Assembly: GCA_017437205.1 (NCBI GenBank)
Contig: JAFSBP010000023.1
Coordinates: 1-7,462, forward strand
DNA: 7,462 nt
Origin: Lachnospiraceae bacterium
Lineage (GTDB): Bacteria > Bacillota > Clostridia > Lachnospirales > Lachnospiraceae
Direction of reading: 5' to 3'
The position numbers were made by a program, and so were the translations under genes. The notes below the pieces were generated by a model. The model searched no databases. It was not told the origin of the DNA and saw only the letters and a list, made by a program, of their open reading frames with translations. This document shows positions 1 to 5,455 of this stretch, piece by piece. Each line of letters opens with the position of its first letter. Positions within the stretch are counted from its first letter, which is position 1.

Positions 1-2
1 CC

Positions 3-2021
3 TTCCTGAACCCCGTCGATATTGACGGTGATTATTTGAAAAAGTGTGCGGAGTATGCTATCTCTCACGGCGTAAAGCATTTTGAAATTATAGGTCCTAC
101 CCACAGCCCTATAAAGGGAAATGTTGATGGTATGACACTCTACCGCAAATATTCTCAGTTTAACAGCGAGAAGGATGTACACTACATCCGCTATTGTGAG
201 AAGGCTGTCAACGAGGCACTTGATATGGTAAGCGCCCATGGGATCAAAAGCTATTACTGGCACCACGAGTTGGAGGTGCCGAAAACTTTCGGCGATGTGT
301 ATCCCGAAATACATAATGTTGACGGCGATGTTGAGATAACGCATCCCCGGCTAAAGGATTTCCTTGTTAACAAGCTTGAGGATTTTTTCCACACCTATCC
401 TAATATGTCGGGTATAGTGCTTACACTTCACGAAACGAGGATTCCACTGCTTAAATTGAAAAATCAAAAACTTGGGAAGATTGAGCGTGTAAAATATGTG
501 ACACAGATCATTTATGAGACCTGCAACCGTCTGGGGAAGGAGCTTATCGTTCGTCCCTTTGCGAGCATTGCGCAGGACTATGATGATCTGATGGATGCGT
601 ATGAGCAGATTTCAAAAGAGCTTAAGGTCTGTGACAAGTGGACAAAATACGACTGGTCGCTGACGAGACCGCACAATTCCTTCCTTGAAAGAATTAAAAA
701 TCCGCTTATAATAGAAACGGATATATTCGGTGAGTATTTCGGCAAGGGCTTCCTTCCCCTGATGCTGAAAAACCACATAACAGAAAAGGTTAAGTATTGC
801 AACAACTTCGGAATAGAAGGTTATGTTTCACGAATTGACCGAGGGGGATATACTCCCTTCGGGACGCCCAATGAGGTAAACCTTGAAATAATGGATGCCG
901 CAGTTGACGGCAGGGATATTGATGCGGCAATCGATGGCTTTTTTAAGCGAGAGTACGGTGAATATGCCGATGTCGTAAAAGAGGCAATGGAAGGTACCGA
1001 AGAATTTCAGATCAAGGCTCTTCATGCTGAAGGGTATGAATTGCATTTTCTCAGTCTCTTTCCACCCCTTTTTATGATAAAGAGAGCGTACAAAATATTC
1101 CGCGAGGACTTTATTTTAACGCCTGCACTCATTGAAGATGGTTTCACACGGTTCCGGTATGATGTGATTATGAAGGATAAGGAAGAGGCAATTGTTGAAA
1201 CCGAAAGGAAGCTTAATCTTATCGAATCCCTAAAGGGTAAGCTTGACGATGAAAAATATTATAGCCTTTATATGCGCTTCAAAAATTTTGAAATTGTAGC
1301 AAAGATTTTTGCACAGCTTACAACATTGTATTATAGTCTTGCAAGATACTTTGAGCATAACGATGAGGATGCTCTGAAGAAAGCATATGAGTGCATTGAT
1401 ATCATGTGTGCTATGGACAAGGAAGGCTTTGATGAGCTTGGTGAGGACTTTTATTTCGAAGCACTCTCCTTTAAAAAAGATTCTGCTTTCAGAAAATTTG
1501 GTCTTGAATCTGACACTTCAGCCCCGCGTGACAGCCATGTATATCTTCTCGAGCAGACGTTCAAAAAAGCTCTTGATATGGAGGTTGCCGTAAACCGCGA
1601 GCTTCTTGCAAGAAAGGTTACCGACTTTATTATTGCAGGTGGATTCTCCGAGGGGCACAACCCGAAATTTGAGGGTCAATTCTCTACATGTCTTACCATG
1701 CCCGAAGGCTCCTGTCGTACTGCAGGCAGTCAAAGGGGTGCAATGTGGTCGGTAGTAAAGACACACGGCTGGTTCTCGTATGAAATGAAGGTAAAGCCCG
1801 GTGTGGAGAATGTTCTTACCGTAACCGGTAAGGGCGAGGACGGAAATCTTAATATCGACATTGAAATAAACGGAGAAATGAAGCGCTACAGCAAAAGTGG
1901 CGAAGGTCTTGTGGATATTGAGCATCGCTTCACGCCGAAGGAAGGTCAGGATATTGTTACCGTAAGAATTGACCGGAATTCCGATTCACTTCCTTTCATC
2001 TATACGCTTGTAATGGATTAA
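3..2021 (+). CDS. Glycoside-hydrolase-like protein with C-terminal beta-sandwich domain (5' partial)
   Basis: The reading frame is open from base 3 to the TAA at 2019-2021, giving 672 visible codons. The first in-frame start-like codon, TTG at 36, has no ribosome site and protein-like sequence continues upstream of it, so the true start lies before the window. Residue numbers here count from base 3. The first ~300 residues look like a TIM-barrel carbohydrate-active enzyme: alternating strands and helices, an aromatic/acidic patch YYWHHELEVP (84-93), LTLHETR (140-146) and ETDIFGEYFG (238-247). Glu144, Glu238, Asp240 and Glu244 are candidate catalytic or sugar-binding acids. The style recalls the GH67/GH115/GH20 kind of barrel, but I cannot assign a family. 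The middle (~310-540) is helical. The last ~120 residues are strand-rich, with a GWFSYEMKVKPG stretch resembling the accessory beta-sandwich attached to some GH127 arabinofuranosidases. No membrane segment is visible; the N-terminus cannot be judged. A terminator follows. Coding status is secure, the enzyme class is an inference. Confidence 0.8.
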   Translation, partial: FLNPVDIDGDYLKKCAEYAISHGVKHFEIIGPTHSPIKGNVDGMTLYRKYSQFNSEKDVHYIRYCEKAVNEALDMVSAHGIKSYYWHHELEVPKTFGDVYPEIHNVDGDVEITHPRLKDFLVNKLEDFFHTYPNMSGIVLTLHETRIPLLKLKNQKLGKIERVKYVTQIIYETCNRLGKELIVRPFASIAQDYDDLMDAYEQISKELKVCDKWTKYDWSLTRPHNSFLERIKNPLIIETDIFGEYFGKGFLPLMLKNHITEKVKYCNNFGIEGYVSRIDRGGYTPFGTPNEVNLEIMDAAVDGRDIDAAIDGFFKREYGEYADVVKEAMEGTEEFQIKALHAEGYELHFLSLFPPLFMIKRAYKIFREDFILTPALIEDGFTRFRYDVIMKDKEEAIVETERKLNLIESLKGKLDDEKYYSLYMRFKNFEIVAKIFAQLTTLYYSLARYFEHNDEDALKKAYECIDIMCAMDKEGFDELGEDFYFEALSFKKDSAFRKFGLESDTSAPRDSHVYLLEQTFKKALDMEVAVNRELLARKVTDFIIAGGFSEGHNPKFEGQFSTCLTMPEGSCRTAGSQRGAMWSVVKTHGWFSYEMKVKPGVENVLTVTGKGEDGNLNIDIEINGEMKRYSKSGEGLVDIEHRFTPKEGQDIVTVRIDRNSDSLPFIYTLVMD

Positions 2022-2092
2022 TTGATAGAAATGATGATATTGGGTATTCTTGGTGCACAGCCTAACGATTTTGAGTAAAAACAGCTTGGGTC

Positions 2093-2130
2093 TGCCCCGC
2101 TCATGTATATTTGCATGGGCGGGGCATTTT
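2093..2130 (+). terminator. Rho-independent terminator after the glycoside-hydrolase-like gene
   Basis: TGCCCCGCTCATG (2093-2105) pairs with CATGGGCGGGGCA (2114-2126). This makes a 13-bp GC-rich stem with one G-T wobble and an 8-nt loop, followed by TTTT and further T-rich sequence. It lies 72 bp after the stop of the upstream gene and ahead of a separate promoter, so it should insulate the two units. The T tract is short, but the stem is very stable. Confidence 0.85.
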
Positions 2131-2146
2131 CTGTGATGTTTTCTGG

Positions 2147-2169
2147 AATTAATACATCTAAATTAATAC
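2147..2169 (+). repeat. 9-bp direct repeat AATTAATAC just upstream of a promoter
   Basis: AATTAATAC occurs at 2147-2155 and again at 2161-2169, a 14-bp period, immediately before the -35 hexamer at 2172. The AT-rich pair could act as an UP element or as a weak regulator site. It could also be chance in AT-rich DNA. Confidence 0.4.
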
Positions 2170-2171
2170 TA

Positions 2172-2200
2172 TTGACAATATCACGGTATCGTGATATTGT
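2172..2200 (+). promoter_or_regulatory. Sigma-A-type promoter of the DUF2442 unit
   Basis: A perfect -35 TTGACA (2172-2177) is followed after 17 bp by TATTGT (2195-2200). The -10 is preceded by TGA, giving an extended -10 (TGn). Transcription would start near 2205-2208, close to the AAAGGAG at 2204-2210, so the 5' leader of the first reading frame would be very short. An alternative -10, TATAAA at 2200-2205, would need a 22-bp spacer and is less likely. The spacer is occupied by a perfect palindrome, so the promoter is probably repressed by a bound dimer. Confidence 0.7.
2175..2200. promoter_or_regulatory. Perfect 11-bp inverted repeat, probable operator
   Basis: ACAATATCACG (2175-2185) and CGTGATATTGT (2190-2200) are exact reverse complements separated by GTAT. 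The palindrome runs from inside the -35 hexamer to the end of the -10 hexamer, the classic position for a steric repressor. The nearest candidate regulator is the HTH-bearing DUF2442 protein encoded directly downstream, which would make this an autoregulated unit; that link is an inference. There is no T tract after it, so it is not a terminator. Confidence 0.7.
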
Positions 2201-2217
2201 ATAAAAGGAGATAGAGG

Positions 2218-2277
2218 ATACCTGTGTTATCAAGGTTTTATGGAGGAAATATATGTTTCACAAAGTCAAGTGTGTAA
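2218..2277 (+). pseudogene. Remnant 5' end of a DUF4160 gene
   Basis: Starting seven bases after AAAGGAG (2204-2210), the codons ATA-CCT-GTG-TTA-TCA-AGG-TTT-TAT-GGA read IPVLSRFYG. DUF4160 proteins characteristically begin M-P-[VT]-[LI]-S-R-F-Y-G-I, so this is the first eight or nine codons of such a gene with ATG changed to ATA. After Gly the similarity ends; the frame runs on as GNICFTKSSV and stops at TAA 2275-2277, overlapping the start of the DUF2442 gene. The rest of the ~80-90 codon gene appears deleted, joining its start directly to the ribosome site of the downstream gene. GTG at 2224, with GAGG at 2214-2217 six bases upstream, could still start a 17-residue leader peptide that couples translation into DUF2442. 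Family recognition is from memory of the N-terminal signature; no search was run. Confidence 0.65.
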
Positions 2278-2690
2278 ATGCTTTGCCCGAGTATAAGTTG
2301 AGTGTTCAGTTTGCCGAAGGTGTTACGAAAATTTACGATGTGGAAATTTTATTTGGCAAACATAAGATGTTTCTACCACTGAAAGAGGAGCCGAATCTTT
2401 TTAGCCATGTCATGGTAGACCAAGGTGGCTACGGCATTGTTTGGAATGATGACATAGATATTTCATGCGATGAATTGTGGGAAAATGGAAAAACGATAGA
2501 AACGCCTTTTGATGGGTTAATGGCGTTCAGTGATGCTACGTTTCTTTGGGGATTGAACGAAAGCACGCTTCGGAAGGCGATATCATATGGTAAACTTGTT
2601 AATGGAGTTGATGTTTGTAAGTTTGGCAAGCAGTGGATTGTATCCATGGATGCGATGAAACGCGAATATGGAGAGCCTGTAAAACTGTGA
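2253..2690 (+). CDS. DUF2442 domain protein with C-terminal helix-turn-helix
   Basis: This is a complete 145-residue protein. ATG 2253 is chosen because TGGAGG (2241-2246) sits six bases upstream. Residues ~1-80 match the DUF2442 pattern: a start like VKCVNALPEYKLSVQFAEG, then a core ending in a GGYGIVWNDDIDISCDELW segment. Residues ~90-140 form a small helix-turn-helix of the excisionase/antitoxin type, including ESTLRKAISYGKL and KFGKQWIVSMDAM. DUF2442 genes are often found directly after DUF4160 genes in bacteria, an arrangement that resembles a toxin-antitoxin pair although the biochemistry is largely unproven. Here the upstream partner survives only as a remnant, so this would be an orphan, antitoxin-like regulator. 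It is probably cytoplasmic and DNA-binding, and may bind the palindrome 53-78 bp upstream of its start. An 81-bp gap with its own promoter-like sequence separates it from the next gene. Confidence 0.85.
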   Translation: MFHKVKCVNALPEYKLSVQFAEGVTKIYDVEILFGKHKMFLPLKEEPNLFSHVMVDQGGYGIVWNDDIDISCDELWENGKTIETPFDGLMAFSDATFLWGLNESTLRKAISYGKLVNGVDVCKFGKQWIVSMDAMKREYGEPVKL

Positions 2691-2703
2691 AATAAAAATG
2701 CGA

Positions 2704-2732
2704 TTGCACTTTTATGAGAAATACGTTATACT
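2704..2732 (+). promoter_or_regulatory. Putative promoter of the AAA-ATPase/nuclease-fold gene
   Basis: TTGCAC (2704-2709) and TATACT (2727-2732) are separated by 17 bp. The -10 matches the consensus at five of six bases, the -35 at the first three. It lies 40 bp before the ATG at 2772 in the short gap after the DUF2442 gene. Without a convincing terminator between the genes, read-through from upstream is also possible. Confidence 0.5.
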
Positions 2733-2771
2733 GAAGATGACACTTCGTTACCGGATGTTTGGAGGTGCTGT

Positions 2772-4457
2772 ATGGGAAGAAAAGTGGCGATTGGAATCCA
2801 AAGTTTTGATGAAATCATTGAGAAGAACTTTTTTTATGTAGATAAGACGCATTTTATCAAGGAATGGTGGGATAGCGGAGACTCAGTAACCCTAATCACC
2901 CGTCCGCGCCGGTTCGGAAAAACTTTGAATATGAGTATGGTGGAGCAGTTCTTTTCCCTAAAATATGCGAGACGGGGAGATCTGTTTGAAGGACTCCGTA
3001 TCTGGCAGGAAGAAGAGTACCGCAAGCTGCAGGGGACTTATCCGGTAATCAGTCTGTCTTTTGCGAATATAAAAGAGAAGACATATGAGGGCGCCAGAGG
3101 AAAGATATGCCAGTTGTTGGTGAATATCTACTCACAATACGAATTTTTGCTGGAAACAGATGTATTAACCGAGCGGGATAAAGATTACTTCAGGCGTGTG
3201 TCTAACGAGATGAATGATGTAGAGGCTACCCTTGCTCTTTACCAGATATCGAATTATCTCTATAAATATTATGGAAAGAAAGTCATTATTCTTCTGGATG
3301 AGTACGACACCCCCATGCAGGAGGCGTATGTACACGGGTTCTGGGAGGATCTGGTCGCATTTACCAGAAGCCTGTTTAATTCCACGTTCAAGACAAATCC
3401 CTGGCTGGAGCGCGCCATCATGACCGGAATCACGCGGGTTAGCAAAGAGTCCATTTTCTCGGATCTGAATCATTTAAAAGTGGTAACAACCACGTCGAAC
3501 GAGTATGCGGAGTGTTTCGGCTTCACAGAGGAAGAAGTATTTGCGGGCATGGGTGAGTTTGGGTTGACAGATAAAGACCTGGTAAAGACCTGGTATGACG
3601 GGTTTATTTTCGGAAACAGGACGGATATTTACAATCCTTGGTCCATATTGAATTATCTGGATACCGGAATGTTTACCACTCATTGGGCGAACACCAGCTC
3701 TAACAGCCTGGTCGGAAAATTGATCCGGGAGAGTAGCAGGAATATCAAGGCAGAGTTCGAGCGTTTGCTGGCGGGAGAACACTTATTTACCCCGATTGAT
3801 GAACAAATCGTCTATAATCAACTAAATGGAAGTGAGAAGGCAATCTGGAGTTTATTGCTGGCGAGTGGATATTTGAAAGTGTTGAGCTACGAGACATACA
3901 GCATGGATGCTTTTCGGGAGCCGAAGTATGAGCTGGCACTGACGAATTTGGAAGTGAAGATTATGTTCCAGAATATGATCCGCTCATGGTTCGGGGAGGT
4001 TTTATCCGATTATAATGATTTTGTGAAGGCGCTTTTGTTGGGGAATGTGAAGGCGATGAATAATTATATGAACCGCGTTGCTCTTCAGACCTTTAGTTAT
4101 TTTGATACGGGGAGGCAGCCATCCGGGGCAGAACCGGAGCGATTCTATCACGGATTTGTTCTCGGTTTGATGGTGGAATTGAACGGAAGATATGCAATCA
4201 CTTCTAATCGTGAGAGTGGATTCGGCAGGTATGATATCATGCTGGAGCCGGTCGATAGGCAGGACGATGCGATTGTTATCGAGTTCAAAGTACACGATGC
4301 AGAGGATGAGAAGTCGCTGCGGGAGACCGTGGAGGCGGCGCTTACACAAATTGAGGAGAAACAGTATGCGGCATTACTTGAGGCAAAGGGAATTCCAGCA
4401 GAACGGATCAGAAAATACGGGTTTGCATTTGCCGGGAAGAATGTTCTGATTGGATAA
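2772..4457 (+). CDS. AAA-ATPase-like protein with PD-(D/E)XK nuclease-fold C-terminus
   Basis: This complete 561-residue protein starts at ATG 2772 with GGAGGT (2761-2766) five bases upstream. It matches the common clostridial/Bacteroides architecture of an AAA-ATPase-like domain (PF09820) followed by a PD-(D/E)XK nuclease superfamily domain (DUF1703/PDDEXK_9). Visible landmarks are the N-terminal family signature [17 protein letters not shown] (7-26), a P-loop variant RPRRFGKT (44-51), a Walker B-like [10 protein letters not shown] (172-181), the family motif WYDGFIFG (274-281) followed by [10 protein letters not shown], and near the C-terminus D488 in GRYDIML with E504-x-K506 in IEFKV. The last three are the expected nuclease-fold catalytic acids and lysine. 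The end, [14 protein letters not shown], is typical for the family, so the protein is not truncated. Biological role is unknown; these genes are often multicopy and have been suspected of mobile-element or defence roles. Its last 50 bp overlap the convergent AraC gene. Confidence 0.93.
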   Translation: MGRKVAIGIQSFDEIIEKNFFYVDKTHFIKEWWDSGDSVTLITRPRRFGKTLNMSMVEQFFSLKYARRGDLFEGLRIWQEEEYRKLQGTYPVISLSFANIKEKTYEGARGKICQLLVNIYSQYEFLLETDVLTERDKDYFRRVSNEMNDVEATLALYQISNYLYKYYGKKVIILLDEYDTPMQEAYVHGFWEDLVAFTRSLFNSTFKTNPWLERAIMTGITRVSKESIFSDLNHLKVVTTTSNEYAECFGFTEEEVFAGMGEFGLTDKDLVKTWYDGFIFGNRTDIYNPWSILNYLDTGMFTTHWANTSSNSLVGKLIRESSRNIKAEFERLLAGEHLFTPIDEQIVYNQLNGSEKAIWSLLLASGYLKVLSYETYSMDAFREPKYELALTNLEVKIMFQNMIRSWFGEVLSDYNDFVKALLLGNVKAMNNYMNRVALQTFSYFDTGRQPSGAEPERFYHGFVLGLMVELNGRYAITSNRESGFGRYDIMLEPVDRQDDAIVIEFKVHDAEDEKSLRETVEAALTQIEEKQYAALLEAKGIPAERIRKYGFAFAGKNVLIG

Positions 4458-5262
4458 AGTTGGAAATTCTGTTTGCCAGGCGAAATTCCGTCGGCGTCAC
4501 TCCGTTCTTCGCTTTAAACAGTCGGCTGAAATTACTTTCGTCGCTGAATCCGCATCGGGAGATGATTTCCTTGATGCTTAGTTCAGTGGTGACCAAATAT
4601 CGTTTTGCTACTGATAACCGGCATGCCTGCAGATATTCCATCGGGGCGCAGCCGGTTATTCTTTTGAATAAATGAGACAAATAGGGCTGGCTGATGTGAT
4701 AATCTGCAGCTAACTCAGCCAGAGAGAAAGATTCATGAAAATTCTGCTCAAAACGGTGCTGAATTTCATGGACGATCATACTGCTGTGGCTGTCTCTTAG
4801 GAGAAAGAGTTCCGAATGATATCGGTGCAGCTCAATCAAAAACTGGCGCAGCATCAAATCCAACATTTCACCATACATGGGAGATTTGCCGGAATACTCG
4901 GAAGACATATTTTTTAGCAGGATTTCAAAAACCTGGCGATGTTCGTCTAAGCGGATGACGTGACTGAATCCGTCGCCATGATTGGTTAGTACCGATGAGA
5001 GCAGGAAATTGTCATGGACTGAGGGAGAGGATTCGTTTGCGATCAGTAACCGGAAACGCTTGTAGGTCGGGCTCAATACGCGGATAGAATGCTGCTCGAA
5101 GCGGCTGAGAATCAGAAGGGAGCCCTCTCTTGCCAGGTATTCATTTTCATTGACAAAGGCGCTGATTTCTCCTTCAGCCACATAGATAATTTGATGGCAG
5201 TCGTGAAAGTGGTGGGTAAAGCCAACTAAAAGTTCAGAGTATTCAGCTGAGATAATATGCAT
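4408..5262 (-). CDS. AraC-family transcriptional regulator with N-terminal cupin domain
   Basis: This is a complete 284-residue protein. The ATG (complement of 5260-5262) is supported by AGGAGG (complement of 5269-5274) six bases upstream. Residues ~5-75 form an AraC-type cupin sensor containing [16 protein letters not shown] (17-32). Residues ~165-262 hold the two AraC helix-turn-helices: [20 protein letters not shown] (182-201), and [11 protein letters not shown] running on to NFSRLFK (229-250), followed by the usual GVTPTEFR. The family binds two adjacent half-sites and normally activates transcription in response to a small ligand, often a sugar or aromatic compound. It is divergent from the oxidoreductase-SDR operon, the most likely target. 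The final 16 residues are encoded within the 3' end of the opposing ATPase gene and extend beyond the usual end of AraC proteins, suggesting the original stop was lost when the two genes came together. Confidence 0.93.
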   Translation of the reverse strand: MHIISAEYSELLVGFTHHFHDCHQIIYVAEGEISAFVNENEYLAREGSLLILSRFEQHSIRVLSPTYKRFRLLIANESSPSVHDNFLLSSVLTNHGDGFSHVIRLDEHRQVFEILLKNMSSEYSGKSPMYGEMLDLMLRQFLIELHRYHSELFLLRDSHSSMIVHEIQHRFEQNFHESFSLAELAADYHISQPYLSHLFKRITGCAPMEYLQACRLSVAKRYLVTTELSIKEIISRCGFSDESNFSRLFKAKNGVTPTEFRLANRISNFIQSEHSSRQMQTRIF

Positions 5263-5298
5263 GATGTGCCTCCTGAAAAAGCAGTTTATACAGATATT

Positions 5299-5326
5299 AT
5301 TATATCATAAACATTGAAAAAAGCAA
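5299..5326 (-). promoter_or_regulatory. Putative promoter of the AraC-family gene
   Basis: On the minus strand, TTGCTT (complement of 5321-5326) precedes a perfect TATAAT (complement of 5299-5304) with a 16-bp spacer. Transcription would begin near 5291, giving a leader of about 30 nt that contains the AGGAGG site. The -35 is a three-of-six match, so the call rests mainly on the -10 and its position. Confidence 0.55.
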
Positions 5327-5335
5327 GATTTACAT

Positions 5336-5393
5336 AGAGTATAACAGGACAGATATAGCACATGGAGGGAAAAGAGAGTATAATTAGAGTAAA
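5336..5393 (+). repeat. Three AGAGTA(T)AA direct repeats in the divergent promoter region
   Basis: AGAGTATAA occurs at 5336-5344 and 5375-5383, and a related AGAGTAAA at 5386-5393. The last two are 11 bp apart, about one helical turn, and flank the -10 hexamer of the rightward promoter; the first lies 39 bp upstream. Direct repeats on one helix face are the kind of site AraC proteins use, but 9-bp matches in AT-rich DNA are weak evidence. Confidence 0.35.
5379..5384 (+). promoter_or_regulatory. Putative -10 element of the oxidoreductase-SDR operon
   Basis: A perfect TATAAT lies here, with start of transcription expected near 5391 and a leader of about 65 nt. At the correct distance the -35 region (5356-5361, TAGCAC) is poor. 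A good -10 with a weak -35 next to a divergent AraC gene fits an activator-dependent promoter. The full gap between the divergent genes (5263-5455) contains only these promoter elements; I see no attenuator or riboswitch. Confidence 0.5.
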
Positions 5394-5440
5394 TATATTG
5401 ATTATTATGCGGTATCTTACGCAGTTATCAGCAGATGCAC

Positions 5441-5447
5441 GAGGAGG
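5441..5447 (+). promoter_or_regulatory. Ribosome binding site that decides a GTG start
   Basis: GAGGAGG lies eight bases before GTG 5456. The in-frame ATG at 5435 has no Shine-Dalgarno sequence upstream, and this site would fall inside its coding sequence. GTG 5456 is therefore the better start. Confidence 0.75.
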
Positions 5448-5455
5448 AAACAATA

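Noticed and set aside
36..38. TTG as the start of the glycoside-hydrolase-like gene
   Set aside because: There is no Shine-Dalgarno before it and the same frame continues in protein-like sequence to the window edge, so the gene is better treated as 5' partial.
1518..1925. 135-codon open frame on the minus strand
   Set aside because: Antisense shadow of the 3' half of the glycoside-hydrolase-like gene, with no start signal and no protein-like pattern.
2031..2078. Short frame ATG-ATG to TAA, 15 residues (starts MMILGILG), between the first gene and its terminator
   Set aside because: It has no Shine-Dalgarno, lies in the 3' untranslated stretch before a terminator, and resembles no known small protein.
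2172..2205. TTGACA with TATAAA (2200-2205) as the -10
   Set aside because: The spacer would be 22 bp; the extended TATTGT -10 at 17 bp is better.
2694..2713. AAAAATGC / GCACTTTT hairpin after the DUF2442 gene as a terminator
   Set aside because: The stem has only three clean G/C-containing pairs and an A-C mismatch; it is too weak, and it overlaps the -35 of the putative promoter.
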